In this document: positions 1-8,238 of the stretch, one piece after another | How the letters are laid out: every line of letters starts with the position of its first letter | Numbering within the stretch: position 1 is the stretch's first letter | Source of the DNA: a virus | Virus record (IMG/VR): IMGVR_UViG_3300025168_000086 | Coordinates: 1-61,750 of that record | Strand: one strand, 5' to 3' | DNA: 61,750 nt | Translations under genes and position numbers: made by a program | The notes under the pieces: generated by a model | What the model saw: the letters and a program-made list of their open reading frames with translations, nothing else | Database searches by the model: none | Told to the model about the DNA's origin: nothing

Positions 1-1
1 C

Positions 2-775
2 CAGCCTGTGCTGGAAGGTAAGGGTGTCTTCCTCAAGAAGACCGGTGAGTGGATCACTCCTGCTGATGGCTTCGTTGTGTTCGCTACTGCCAACACCAAG
101 GGTGAGGGTTCCGATGATGGCATGTTCACCCATACCAACATCCAGAACGAGGCTTTCCTCGACCGTTTCGCATTCACCTATGATCAGGCGTATGCAACCA
201 AAGCCGTCGAGAGAAAGATCCTGACCAAGAAGGCTGAGAAGTATGGCACCAATGATCCGGGGTTCCTTGACAATCTGGTGACATGGGCAGAGGTGACACG
301 CAAAGCCTTCACTGAGGGTGCTGTTGAGAAGGTGATCTCTACTCGCCGTCTGGAGGATGCCGTCAAAGCCTTTGCGATGTTCGGTGACCGCATGAAGTCG
401 GTGGATCTGGTTCTGGCTCGTTTCGATGAGTCCACCCGTGAAGCCTTCTCCAATCTCTACACCAAGGTGGATGCCGATGTGCACATGCCTGCTGATGAGG
501 AGGGACCGTGGTATGATAATCCTGCCAACTGGGAGGACTGTGAGCGTGTGGTCGTGGATGTGTCGTACACAGAGAAGGATACCTTCAGAGCAGACTATCC
601 TACAGCCCAGTGGGACATCGCTGGCAAGTACTGGTACATCCCCAAGGACGATGTCATCAACATGATGAGGGATACGAATGGTCTTGTTGGAGAGAGGTGG
701 GAGAAGCTGCTGCCTCGCAATCCTCGCAAGCTCTCCATCGGTGAGAACATTCTCAACATGGCAACGAATTCATAA
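2..775 (+). CDS. cobS: CobS-like AAA+ ATPase, 5'-truncated by window edge
   Basis: C-terminal 257 codons of a MoxR/CobS-type AAA+ ATPase; the frame is open to the window edge (QPVLEGKG...), so the true start lies outside. The segment FVVFATANTKGEG matches the CobS region around sensor 1, and AFLDRF is the usual AAA+ arginine-finger neighbourhood. Walker A and B must lie upstream. In bacteria CobS pairs with CobT and CobN to insert cobalt into the corrin ring; marine T4-like phages often carry cobS-like genes of unproven role. After the AAA+ lid (to about residue 160 of the visible part) a separate tail follows with VVVDVSYTEKD and KYWYIPKDD, resembling the small DUF5710-type domain. A CobT-like gene follows 450 bases downstream, supporting an ATPase/VWA partner pair. 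The family call is firm; cobalt chelation is not shown. Confidence 0.85.
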   Translation, partial: QPVLEGKGVFLKKTGEWITPADGFVVFATANTKGEGSDDGMFTHTNIQNEAFLDRFAFTYDQAYATKAVERKILTKKAEKYGTNDPGFLDNLVTWAEVTRKAFTEGAVEKVISTRRLEDAVKAFAMFGDRMKSVDLVLARFDESTREAFSNLYTKVDADVHMPADEEGPWYDNPANWEDCERVVVDVSYTEKDTFRADYPTAQWDIAGKYWYIPKDDVINMMRDTNGLVGERWEKLLPRNPRKLSIGENILNMATNS

Positions 776-793
776 TTGAAAGGACCGAACACG

Positions 794-1006
794 ATGATGT
801 ATGAAGCCGACATGGAATGGACCGAAACCCGTCACTTTACTGCCACTGCTATATCGATTGAAGTGCCTGATGATATCCCCGAAGATGAGGTTCAAGCCTG
901 GATCGCGGACAACATCTGGGTGGAAGGAAACCCATACGCACACTCAGATGATGGCTACATCGACGAGATTGATAATGATGAAGTGCTGGAAGTGAGGGCG
1001 ATCTGA
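794..1006 (+). CDS. Small acidic hypothetical protein (70 aa)
   Basis: Reading begins at ATG 794 (MMYEADMEWTETR), chosen because a clear ribosome-binding site AAAGGA lies nine bases upstream (779-784); an in-frame TTG at 776 would overlap that site. The protein is acidic, with DDIPEDEVQAWIADNIWVEGNPYAH and a C-terminal run of D/E residues. I do not recognise a family. It sits between the CobS-like and CobT-like genes in the same direction, and its stop codon overlaps the next small start (TGATG), so it is probably co-transcribed with the CobS-like gene. Confidence 0.65.
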   Translation: MMYEADMEWTETRHFTATAISIEVPDDIPEDEVQAWIADNIWVEGNPYAHSDDGYIDEIDNDEVLEVRAI

Positions 1007-1113
1007 TGTATATTCCAAGTGACGAGATGCTCGATTGGATGCCTGTGATGCTCTCTGAGGATGAAGCCCGTGAGCTTCTCGGAGAAGAGGATCTGGACGG
1101 CAAACTGGTATAG
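1006..1113 (+). CDS. Very small hypothetical protein (35 aa)
   Basis: ATG at 1006 overlaps the preceding stop in TGATG, the translational-coupling arrangement used repeatedly in this genome. The predicted peptide starts MYIPSDEMLDWMPVM and ends GEEDLDGKLV; it is acidic, without cysteines or a membrane segment. No family recognised. It ends ten bases before a strong intrinsic terminator, so it would be the last gene of the CobS-like unit. Support comes only from position and coupling. Confidence 0.4.
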   Translation: MYIPSDEMLDWMPVMLSEDEARELLGEEDLDGKLV

Positions 1114-1122
1114 TGTTCATAG

Positions 1123-1158
1123 GTGCCTCTCGGAGCGATTCGGGAGGCACTTTTTTTT
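1123..1158 (+). terminator. Intrinsic terminator after the CobS-like unit
   Basis: GTGCCTCTCG (1123-1132) pairs with CGGGAGGCAC (1141-1150), ten pairs including one G-U, with an 8-base loop, followed by eight T. It separates the CobS-like unit from the CobT-like gene. Confidence 0.9.
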
Positions 1159-1189
1159 CACTATTTTCACCGAATACACTGTATACACC

Positions 1190-1217
1190 TTGTATACACT
1201 CTGAGACATGGTAAAAT
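1190..1217 (+). promoter_or_regulatory. Sigma70-like promoter placed for a leaderless CobT-like mRNA
   Basis: TTGTAT (1190-1195), 16-base spacer, TAAAAT (1212-1217), then only six bases to ATG 1224. Transcription starting about seven bases after the -10 would begin at the start codon. No good ribosome-binding site precedes 1224. The upstream stretch also repeats TATACAC twice. The same geometry recurs before the nuclease gene at 24495. Confidence 0.55.
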
Positions 1218-1223
1218 ACACTC

Positions 1224-3389
1224 ATGAACAAGAACACCAACAACGTCAACATCACTGCCAAAGACAGCTTCGCACGGGTACTTGCCACCGAGAACATTCA
1301 TGTTTCTCATGATGGCAATGCCTCGACTGCATCGTTCAACACTCAGAGCCGTGTCCTCACCCTGCCTCGTTGGGAGTCCATGGGCAGTCAACTCTACGAC
1401 ATGCTCGTGGCACATGAGGTTGGACACGCACTGTACACACCGGCTGACATCGATTCTGTTCGCGCCCTTGCAGCCAAGCACGGTGTCGATCTCATGGTTG
1501 CCAAGGACTACATCAATGTGGTCGAGGATGCCCGCATCGAGCGTCTCATGAAGCAGAAGTTCCCCGGTCTCCGCCGTGACTTCATCTTTGCCTACAACGA
1601 TCTGCTCAAGCGTGAATTCTTCGGTGAAAATGCCCTTGACGCTGACAAGGTTGCTGCCATGCAATTGATCGACCGTATCAACCTGCACTACAAGGCTGGT
1701 ACCGTTGGGGCTTGCATTGACTTCGACACCGTTGAGCGACCGTTCGTTGATCAGATCGATGCCGCTGAGACTTGGGATGCCATCATCGACTGTGCTGATG
1801 CCCTTCTTGAGTATGCTGGTGCCATTCCCAAGCAGGAGTCTGATCAGACTCCACAGGATGGTGATCAGGGACTTCCTGACACCGGCGATGACTCTGATGA
1901 CTCTGATGAGTCCAGCATCGGTGACGATGACGGTGACATCGATGGTGATGATGGTGATGCTGGTGAGCCACTCACCAGTGAGAAGACTGATGATCAGCCA
2001 AAGTCTACCACTTCTGGCAGTGACATCTCAGCCACCGATCAGCATGACGATACCACTCCCATCGAGCGGTCTGAGACGCAGCAGAAGTTCGATGAGAACG
2101 TGGACCGACTCCGCACCAACTCCGGTGGCGCAGACAAATTCGTCGGTGTGCCTAAGCTTGCTCTCGACAAAGTGATGATCGACTGGACTGAACTCTACGG
2201 TACGGGCGAGAAGAGCGTCAACGGACACTACTCCGATGCCAAGACCTCACTCGAAACTCTCGACGAGGTTGACCGCTTCCTTGACGAGTCCCGCAAGACC
2301 TGTCGCTCCATGGCTCAGGAGTTCCTCCGCAAGCAGAACGCCGTTGCATTCCGCCGTGCTACCATCGCCAAGACCGGCGTGCTGGACATGCAGAAGATGG
2401 TGAACTACAAGTGGTCCGAGGACATCTTCCGCAAGACTACCATCATGCCAGACGGCAAGAACCATGGACTCGTCATCGCAGTGGACTGGTCTCAGAGCAT
2501 GGATCCCGTGATGAAGGACACCATCCGACAGGCTATCCAGATGGCGATGTTCTGCCGCATGATCAACATTCCTTTCGAGATGTATTCCTTCTCGACCATC
2601 GTTCAGGGTCGCAGTTACCGCTCCACCGATTTGCCAGAATTCATCGATCCTGACACAGGCGAAAAGATCGTGGGGACTGACCTGATCATGCGGAACTACC
2701 TCTCGTCGCGTATGCCCAAGCAGATGTTCTTCGATGCCTGCAAGCGAGTCGCGATCATGTCTGAGACGTTTGGTTGGAGCGGGCAGGGTATCACTCGACA
2801 TGATGATCGTCTTGGTGCCACTCCTCTTGATGATGCAATCTACGCTCTGACCAACTGGCTTCCCAAGTATCGGACCGACAACAACATCGAGATCATGAAC
2901 ACCCTGTTCATCTCCGATGGTGCCTCTACCAGTATGCCGCTCAGAGAATCAGAAGTTATCCGTGACGGTCACCGATACTTCCGACCAGATCGGCGTTCCC
3001 GATATGGACAACCATCCACGATCCAGGCTCTGGATGTACTTCGCGCCCGAACCGGAACTCGCCTTGTTCAGTTCTTCCTGACCGAGAAGAAGTCGATCAA
3101 GAACAGTTGGTGGCTTGGACTGGGTGATGACAGGAAGCAGGAAGAGCGACAGCGAGCCGAGTACAAGAAGAACAAGTGGACCATTGCTCAGGAAAAGCAG
3201 GGCTTCGATGAGCGGTTCATCATGTTCGGCAAGAACGCAGTCCAGAATGCCGATGCATTCGAGGAGATGGGGCGCTCTGACGAGGACGGTGTGACCATCA
3301 CCAAGATCCGCAACAGCTTCGTCAAGGCTATGAAGCAGAGTGGTACCTCCCGTGCCATGCTCAACCGCTTCATCGACATCATCGCATGA
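1224..3389 (+). CDS. cobT: CobT-like VWA-domain protein with N-terminal HExxH motif
   Basis: 721 residues. N-terminal part: HEVGHALYTP at residues 64-73, then NVVEDARIE at 98-106, an HExxH plus downstream glutamate arrangement as in gluzincin metalloproteases. The centre (about 205-275) is Asp/Ser/Gly-rich low complexity, as in cobaltochelatase CobT. The C-terminal half is a von Willebrand A domain: the MIDAS motif DWSQS begins at D421, and FISDGAS supplies the later acidic residue. CobT works with the CobS AAA+ ring, and a CobS-like gene lies just upstream, so an ATPase/VWA remodelling pair is likely. CobN, the chelating subunit, is absent from the window, so literal cobalt insertion is doubtful. 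Many C-ending codons and higher GC distinguish it from most neighbours. It is probably translated from a leaderless or near-leaderless message. Confidence 0.82.
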   Translation: MNKNTNNVNITAKDSFARVLATENIHVSHDGNASTASFNTQSRVLTLPRWESMGSQLYDMLVAHEVGHALYTPADIDSVRALAAKHGVDLMVAKDYINVVEDARIERLMKQKFPGLRRDFIFAYNDLLKREFFGENALDADKVAAMQLIDRINLHYKAGTVGACIDFDTVERPFVDQIDAAETWDAIIDCADALLEYAGAIPKQESDQTPQDGDQGLPDTGDDSDDSDESSIGDDDGDIDGDDGDAGEPLTSEKTDDQPKSTTSGSDISATDQHDDTTPIERSETQQKFDENVDRLRTNSGGADKFVGVPKLALDKVMIDWTELYGTGEKSVNGHYSDAKTSLETLDEVDRFLDESRKTCRSMAQEFLRKQNAVAFRRATIAKTGVLDMQKMVNYKWSEDIFRKTTIMPDGKNHGLVIAVDWSQSMDPVMKDTIRQAIQMAMFCRMINIPFEMYSFSTIVQGRSYRSTDLPEFIDPDTGEKIVGTDLIMRNYLSSRMPKQMFFDACKRVAIMSETFGWSGQGITRHDDRLGATPLDDAIYALTNWLPKYRTDNNIEIMNTLFISDGASTSMPLRESEVIRDGHRYFRPDRRSRYGQPSTIQALDVLRARTGTRLVQFFLTEKKSIKNSWWLGLGDDRKQEERQRAEYKKNKWTIAQEKQGFDERFIMFGKNAVQNADAFEEMGRSDEDGVTITKIRNSFVKAMKQSGTSRAMLNRFIDIIA

Positions 3390-3541
3390 AGAAGAAGGCA
3401 CCCAAATCGAAGCGTGGATCCCAGTGGAACAAGGATGGGGCGGGGCGACAATCGCTCCGCTCCAAGACATGGAGTAGGCAAGATGACAGAGATCCAAAGA
3501 GAATCAGACGAGAGTGGAAAAAAGGTCCTGATGGAGATTGA
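3386..3541 (+). CDS. Possible small basic protein (51 aa)
   Basis: ATG 3386 overlaps the CobT-like stop (ATGA). The frame encodes a strongly basic peptide (MKKKAPKSKRGSQWNKDG..., then repeated R/K/W) ending at 3541. Coupling favours it, but the next gene starts inside it at 3483 in another frame, a 59-base overlap, so one of the two may be spurious. No family recognised. Confidence 0.35.
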   Translation: MKKKAPKSKRGSQWNKDGAGRQSLRSKTWSRQDDRDPKRIRREWKKGPDGD

Positions 3542-3671
3542 ACTCGATGATCACATTGCGAACGGTCTGAATATGATGGTGTTCAAGACACAGACGAGTG
3601 GCAGAAAAGATGTCTGGGATGCGCGGCAATGCGTGAAAGAACTGATCAATCGATACCAAGAGGTCCGTTGA
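3483..3671 (+). CDS. Small hypothetical protein (62 aa)
   Basis: Starts at ATG 3483 (MTEIQRESDESGKK) preceded by GGAG at a workable distance; upstream in-frame codons exist but lack a better site. Contains VLMEIELDDHIANGLNMMVFK and a basic end (ELINRYQEVR), giving an impression of a small alpha/beta protein. Family not recognised. It is the last gene of the plus-strand block and converges on the 3683 minus-strand gene with 11 bases between the stops; no terminator is visible there. Confidence 0.55.
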   Translation: MTEIQRESDESGKKVLMEIELDDHIANGLNMMVFKTQTSGRKDVWDARQCVKELINRYQEVR

Positions 3672-3682
3672 TAGTAGCCACT

Positions 3683-4819
3683 TCAGGGTGTGGAACCGAA
3701 CCGCTCTTCACCAGAGGCTTTATTCGCCCGAGAGAATCCCTGCTCACCACGGCGAACAAACTTCACTGGTGTATGCCCTTCAAGAGACGAGACAAGACCC
3801 TCATGTTCAGAGTAATGTTTGTTGCCTTTAGGAGTCAGAGAGAAGTTACTGGCATTGTTACGCAGGGAGTTCGATACTTCATTGGTGACCGAGGTGAGAC
3901 TGTTATGGGCGTTGAGCATGTTGGTGAAGTGGTGCTCGTTGTCGTTGATAAGATTGGTATGACTCTCCAGTTCCTTTGTCTGAAGCCCACCTGACACCTT
4001 CCTCTTCTCCACATGCCCTTGCATGAACGTGCGAAGGCCGTCCACCGATACCTTACCGTCTGTTCTCGCAGAGTTATTTGAGTAGGCTTGAATCATGGTA
4101 GAGAACTTCTTGTTCTGAGGTAGACTCTGAGCGAATTCGGCTGTTCCTTCAGAACCCATCGAACGTCGAGCATCGCTCATGTGCTGGTTGATATCGTGGT
4201 GTCTGTCTTTCGATAGATTCATGTTCATCTTCTTGTGAACGTGGAGGTTGGGTGTGTGGACTCCTTCACCCTTTAGTTGAGACATATCAGGAACATTCGA
4301 TGTTCTCGTGATGCTATCTCCTGCAACAGCGAACTGACCGTGGACTGCGATAGAAAGATTGTTGGGATGAGATGTCTTGTATGAGATTGTGTTTGGCGTA
4401 TGTGTGGAGTCTGAATGTTCTGGGGTGTGTAGAACGTCAGCTTGGAATGCTGTCCCCGGCTTAAGCCCTTTCATCTTCGATGCTCCAGACAGGAGTGGAG
4501 ATAAAGTATCAATCATATGTTGTTTGCCTGTTCTTGCGATTGAGTCGTGATTATAATGTCGTTCCTTGCCCGACTTATATGAGACGAAATGATCACCACC
4601 TCGATCCTTTCCCACAATTACGCTCATGCCGCCATCTGCTTTCAAGGACAGATCATGCCCTTTCGTGATCGAGTTGTTGAACCTCTTAGTTGTGGCATCA
4701 ACGTGAGCGAACGCACTCTCGTGATTGCCACTTAAGACTAGATCGGACAGGTGTGTGAGGTGACCTGTAGTCTGAACGTCCTCTGTCATATATTGAATAT
4801 GTTGTGTGAATGTGTGCAT
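3683..4819 (-). CDS. Nucleotidyltransferase/ligase-fold-like phage protein (DUF6267-like)
   Basis: 378 residues, histidine-rich. The motifs read like the covalent nucleotidyltransferase (DNA/RNA ligase) superfamily: K60-A-D-G (motif I, the nucleotide-linked lysine), followed by MSVIVG and HFVSYKSG; TAFQADVLHT around 115 as a motif III analogue; E340-G-L-V (motif IV) and V352-K-F-V (motif V), then FSRAN. The opening HLTHLSDLVLSGNHESAFAHVD resembles the T4-like phage family I know as DUF6267. Start supported by AAGGAG before ATG 4819. Whether it seals nucleic acid or is a structural relative is unknown; the ligase-like reading is my inference from motif order. A terminator and a late-promoter-like site precede it. 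Confidence 0.55.
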   Translation of the reverse strand: MHTFTQHIQYMTEDVQTTGHLTHLSDLVLSGNHESAFAHVDATTKRFNNSITKGHDLSLKADGGMSVIVGKDRGGDHFVSYKSGKERHYNHDSIARTGKQHMIDTLSPLLSGASKMKGLKPGTAFQADVLHTPEHSDSTHTPNTISYKTSHPNNLSIAVHGQFAVAGDSITRTSNVPDMSQLKGEGVHTPNLHVHKKMNMNLSKDRHHDINQHMSDARRSMGSEGTAEFAQSLPQNKKFSTMIQAYSNNSARTDGKVSVDGLRTFMQGHVEKRKVSGGLQTKELESHTNLINDNEHHFTNMLNAHNSLTSVTNEVSNSLRNNASNFSLTPKGNKHYSEHEGLVSSLEGHTPVKFVRRGEQGFSRANKASGEERFGSTP

Positions 4820-4834
4820 GATGACTCTCCTTGT

Positions 4835-4842
4835 TATTTATG
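4835..4842 (-). promoter_or_regulatory. T4 late-promoter-like site (CATAAATA)
   Basis: Minus-strand CATAAATA, one mismatch to TATAAATA, 16-23 bases before the 4819 start. It abuts the T-rich end of the terminator of the upstream gene. The predicted transcription start would fall close to the ribosome-binding site, which weakens the call. Confidence 0.35.
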
Positions 4843-4877
4843 AAAAGACAGCAGGCGGTGATTTCTCACCGCCTGCT
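4842..4877 (-). terminator. Intrinsic terminator after the 1109-aa adhesin gene
   Basis: AGCAGGCGGTGA and TCACCGCCTGCT form a perfect 12-bp stem with a 4-base loop (4850-4877), followed on the minus strand by GTCTTTTC. It ends the transcript from 8238. Confidence 0.9.
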
Positions 4878-4908
4878 ATTCTAAAATTTAAAACGTTAAT
4901 GGTTAGAT

Positions 4909-7900
4909 TCAACCACCACCTAGTGCTGGTGGTATAATTATTGCGGGTTTGGTAGCTGATGTTGGATCTGGGATATCACCAGATGAGAACACCTGCTGAA
5001 CCTTGGCGAGTGTGGGTTTAGCCAAAGTCTCACCATCTCCCCCACCTTGGTTATCAGTAACCTGCCCGGTGTCAGTTCTGTTCTGAAGTCCAAGTCTAGA
5101 TTGCTCCTTAGCACTCAATTTAGCTTTGACATCAGCGGCTAGGTTGACTCCGGGGTTACCCTCGAAGACTTCGACGAGTCCCAATGAACTCTTACCAGCT
5201 TCGGGTGTCTTTACACCAAGAATGTCGTAAGCCTCAATACCGTGACCAACTCTGTTGCTGTCACCGGAAGCGGAACCACCACTCATCTCACCACCTGATG
5301 TAAGCCCAAACACCGCGTGTGGATCATGATATCCGGTAATCCCGAATTGATCATCGATGATTTCCTTTGGCTTCATATCTGCATTATCTATGACGGCTGT
5401 CGCATCATTTGAAAGATCGAATACTCCAAATGGTGAGTTTGGAATTCCACCAATCTTACCCGGATATGCAGGATAGAATATATGAGTCGTTTCCATGTTC
5501 TTGTGTGAAGTACCACCTGCCATTGGTGTGAAGAACGCAAGGTTTGAGTCACGGAAGGCTTCCGCACTCTGAGTATAAACCGTTGGCATAAAGTAACCGG
5601 GAGCCTTATTGAATCCGGGTGCTCCTGCGATATGTCGGACATCACATGGTGATCCAATTGGTCGGAAAGCAAGAGTAACTCCATCCCGATATGGGTCTGT
5701 TATGTCAAGATCGGAATTATTCCAGTCGAGCGCGGACATACATCTCTTAAAGGGAATTTCACCGAATGTTGTATCAGTTGTTTTACCAGCAAAGAATTCT
5801 TTCATCGAAGCGTTATCCCTGACAATGTGGTTGTTTTCACATCTACTACTGGCGTGATCAAACATATCACCCCAAGTTATCGATCTTGCACCCGAGTAAA
5901 GATTCAAACTCTCACCAGTTCCCCATTCACCAAATTCGCTGTTGAATTTATGGTAATCTGGAATCGATCCATTTACCTTACCCTGAAGGGTGTTCGTTAG
6001 ACGCATGTTCCTGAATAAGTGTGGTCCGGAGAATCCACCAGACTGTCCCATTCCAGTTGCTCCCAAGGTTCCTCCACCGAGAGCGGTGTTACCGGGATAT
6101 CTTGGCGTGAATGCGGAACCACCAACATACCACTTTGGAATGCTAATGTTGTAAGCGGCATTTCTCATTATATTCCGATCGATAACAAAGTGGTCAATTG
6201 AACCATTTATGTTCATGTTTTGTCCGCCTGGAGCGTCATACTGATTATCAACGTGAGCAAAGTCTTGTTGTGGGTAGCAGTATCCATATGCATGTTTTTG
6301 ACTCGCCTCAAAGTTGATTCCTGCCGAATTGTCTTTGTAACGAGTTGCCTTACCAAAAGAGTGGTGACCAAGCTGATTGTTAGACACTGATACTCTGAGA
6401 CCAGCCAAAATTCTGTTTCTCATGTGGAAGCCATTTGAGTACTGAACAAGGTCACTGTGGACTTCCTTAGAGTGATATGATCCACTGTAAGCGTGCCAGC
6501 AACATGCAATAACGGCACCCGGTGCCATTGGATACATATCACCCTTCTGTAGAATGTGCTCGTTGTGCTTCGCTACTTTAACACCCTTACAGATGTAAGA
6601 GGTGCCCCAAGTGGTCGTGTTGAAGACATAAACTCCACCAGGCCATTGCGTCGCGAGTGAGGTGGCTTGTTGTGGTAAAGCCTTCCAGTGTGAAGTATTA
6701 GTGAAATCTTGGTACGTGTTACCCTTTGAGAAGTAGCAACCATCCATGTATAGTTTCATGAGAGATATTCTACTAGTACCGTTGAACACTGGTGCGAATC
6801 CACCCATCATAAAGTCTGGCTTAAACCACAGATCTTTAAATCTAACATTCAAATCATCAACTCTGGCTCCACCATTGAAGTTCATGAGGGTGCCAGCGCC
6901 ATCGACATAGCTTTCTGGGTTACCACCAGAGTGACCTCTCATTTGTACGAATTGAGTTCCATCCGTTGCGGTGGGGGTGTTCGATAAACCAACGATGTCA
7001 ATTACCTTTTCGACGGCAAGAGCAGTTGCTACTCCACCAGTCGCTGAGTTTGACCATATAAGACGATTTTCCGCTGCTTGAGATCCATTGACAGTACCAA
7101 AGTTTGCTCGTGGCCACTGGTGAATACCACCAGATACACCAGAACCAGATGGTGACTTGAGGAAGACTTTCATGTCTGCGTTTTCTTTACACTTGGCGGC
7201 AGTTGTCCACTCACCTTCAAATACATTCTGAAGTGTTCTGTATGGTTGTGTTAAACCACCCGTTTCGGTACCTACAAATCCGGGATCGACGTACCAAACT
7301 TTTCTAGCTGTATTGGTGTTGAAGTAGAAACCTTCAGCAGCGATGCCAGGGCCCTGTGGGTTGTGCCCTCTGTAACCTGCACCACCAGAGAGAAGTTCTT
7401 CCTGAATGGTATTTGGGGTAATATGTCGAGAAATCGTTATATCACCAGCACCAGTTTTACCGGTGTGGTCGAATGTAGTACCGCGTTGCACTACTCCGTC
7501 ACCGTCAGTGTAGAAGGCTTCGGTTCTACCCTCTAGTCGAACAATCTTACCGGCGCTCTTTGGATATACAACTGCACGAACTTCATTGTAACCATTTGTC
7601 ATAGTTTTCGCTGGAATTTTCGCGTAGTATTCATTATGCTTAGTTCCCCACGTGGGGTGTGGAACGGGGCAACCTTTACTATTTACATCAAGAGTTAAGC
7701 CACCATTAAGTTGGAATTGAACTTTGTCAATGTCATTGATGTGGTGAGCCTGTAGTGTGACATAGAAATCATCTTCATATGTAAGATATGGTTGTGTTGA
7801 CCAAGCAACAATTGGTGATGCGGTGTAACCCCTAGCACCAGAAGTTCCAACGAAACCTAAATCAACGCTGTCTCCCGTACCATCACTTAAGAATCCAGTA

Positions 7901-8238
7901 CCAGCGATTAGCTGGTTCTGGTTCAACGCTCTTTGTCCAGGTCCACCAGCAGCAGCACCGTAACCAGCAGATGCACTACTTGCTGCGTCGGCAGCATCTG
8001 CGGCATTTGAACTTGTACTACGACTTTCTAGAGCTTCAATTAATGAGAATTGCAAATTCTGCAATTCGACATCAGTTATCTTAGCTCCAGTATTCACGTC
8101 TTCCCACATCTGCGACTCACCAAGCCATCCGAATACTCTACCATCGTCGAGGTGAATTCTTCTGGAAAATCTATTGTGATCTATTGTTGACTTTGCAGGC
8201 AAATGCTCATTAATTTTCTTGTCGTTGTTGGCGCCCAT
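4909..8238 (-). CDS. Large beta-helix adhesin / tail-fibre-like protein (1109 aa)
   Basis: N-terminus (about 1-60) contains LDDGRVFGWLGESQMWEDV, perhaps a virion-attachment part. An Ala/Ser/Gly linker follows near residues 80-110, then an Ig-like stretch (SPIVAWSTQPYLTYEDDFYV...IDKVQFQLNGG). From KVWYVDPGFVGTETGGLTQPYRTLQNV onward it looks like a right-handed parallel beta-helix with many Asn/Gly turns. The same order (Ig-like stretch, then YV..G..GDG...P..TI) occurs in the plus-strand gene at 32491, so the two are probably distant paralogues. Such proteins act as tail spikes or host-binding fibres; no enzyme motif is certain. RBS AAGGAA precedes ATG 8238, and TATAAATA lies about 50 bases upstream. 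Role is inferred. Confidence 0.65.
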   Translation of the reverse strand: MGANNDKKINEHLPAKSTIDHNRFSRRIHLDDGRVFGWLGESQMWEDVNTGAKITDVELQNLQFSLIEALESRSTSSNAADAADAASSASAGYGAAAGGPGQRALNQNQLIAGTGFLSDGTGDSVDLGFVGTSGARGYTASPIVAWSTQPYLTYEDDFYVTLQAHHINDIDKVQFQLNGGLTLDVNSKGCPVPHPTWGTKHNEYYAKIPAKTMTNGYNEVRAVVYPKSAGKIVRLEGRTEAFYTDGDGVVQRGTTFDHTGKTGAGDITISRHITPNTIQEELLSGGAGYRGHNPQGPGIAAEGFYFNTNTARKVWYVDPGFVGTETGGLTQPYRTLQNVFEGEWTTAAKCKENADMKVFLKSPSGSGVSGGIHQWPRANFGTVNGSQAAENRLIWSNSATGGVATALAVEKVIDIVGLSNTPTATDGTQFVQMRGHSGGNPESYVDGAGTLMNFNGGARVDDLNVRFKDLWFKPDFMMGGFAPVFNGTSRISLMKLYMDGCYFSKGNTYQDFTNTSHWKALPQQATSLATQWPGGVYVFNTTTWGTSYICKGVKVAKHNEHILQKGDMYPMAPGAVIACCWHAYSGSYHSKEVHSDLVQYSNGFHMRNRILAGLRVSVSNNQLGHHSFGKATRYKDNSAGINFEASQKHAYGYCYPQQDFAHVDNQYDAPGGQNMNINGSIDHFVIDRNIMRNAAYNISIPKWYVGGSAFTPRYPGNTALGGGTLGATGMGQSGGFSGPHLFRNMRLTNTLQGKVNGSIPDYHKFNSEFGEWGTGESLNLYSGARSITWGDMFDHASSRCENNHIVRDNASMKEFFAGKTTDTTFGEIPFKRCMSALDWNNSDLDITDPYRDGVTLAFRPIGSPCDVRHIAGAPGFNKAPGYFMPTVYTQSAEAFRDSNLAFFTPMAGGTSHKNMETTHIFYPAYPGKIGGIPNSPFGVFDLSNDATAVIDNADMKPKEIIDDQFGITGYHDPHAVFGLTSGGEMSGGSASGDSNRVGHGIEAYDILGVKTPEAGKSSLGLVEVFEGNPGVNLAADVKAKLSAKEQSRLGLQNRTDTGQVTDNQGGGDGETLAKPTLAKVQQVFSSGDIPDPTSATKPAIIIPPALGGG

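Noticed and set aside
1167-1688. Minus-strand open frame covering the CobT-like 5' end and terminator region
   Set aside because: Crosses the terminator and promoter, no start signals, opposite a well-supported gene.
2247-2801. 184-codon minus-strand frame opposite the CobT-like gene
   Set aside because: His-rich complement of a GC-biased gene; no ribosome-binding site and no recognisable domain.
1224-3389. Working cobaltochelatase complex
   Set aside because: CobN is not in the window and the HExxH motif is atypical; only the CobT-like label is kept.
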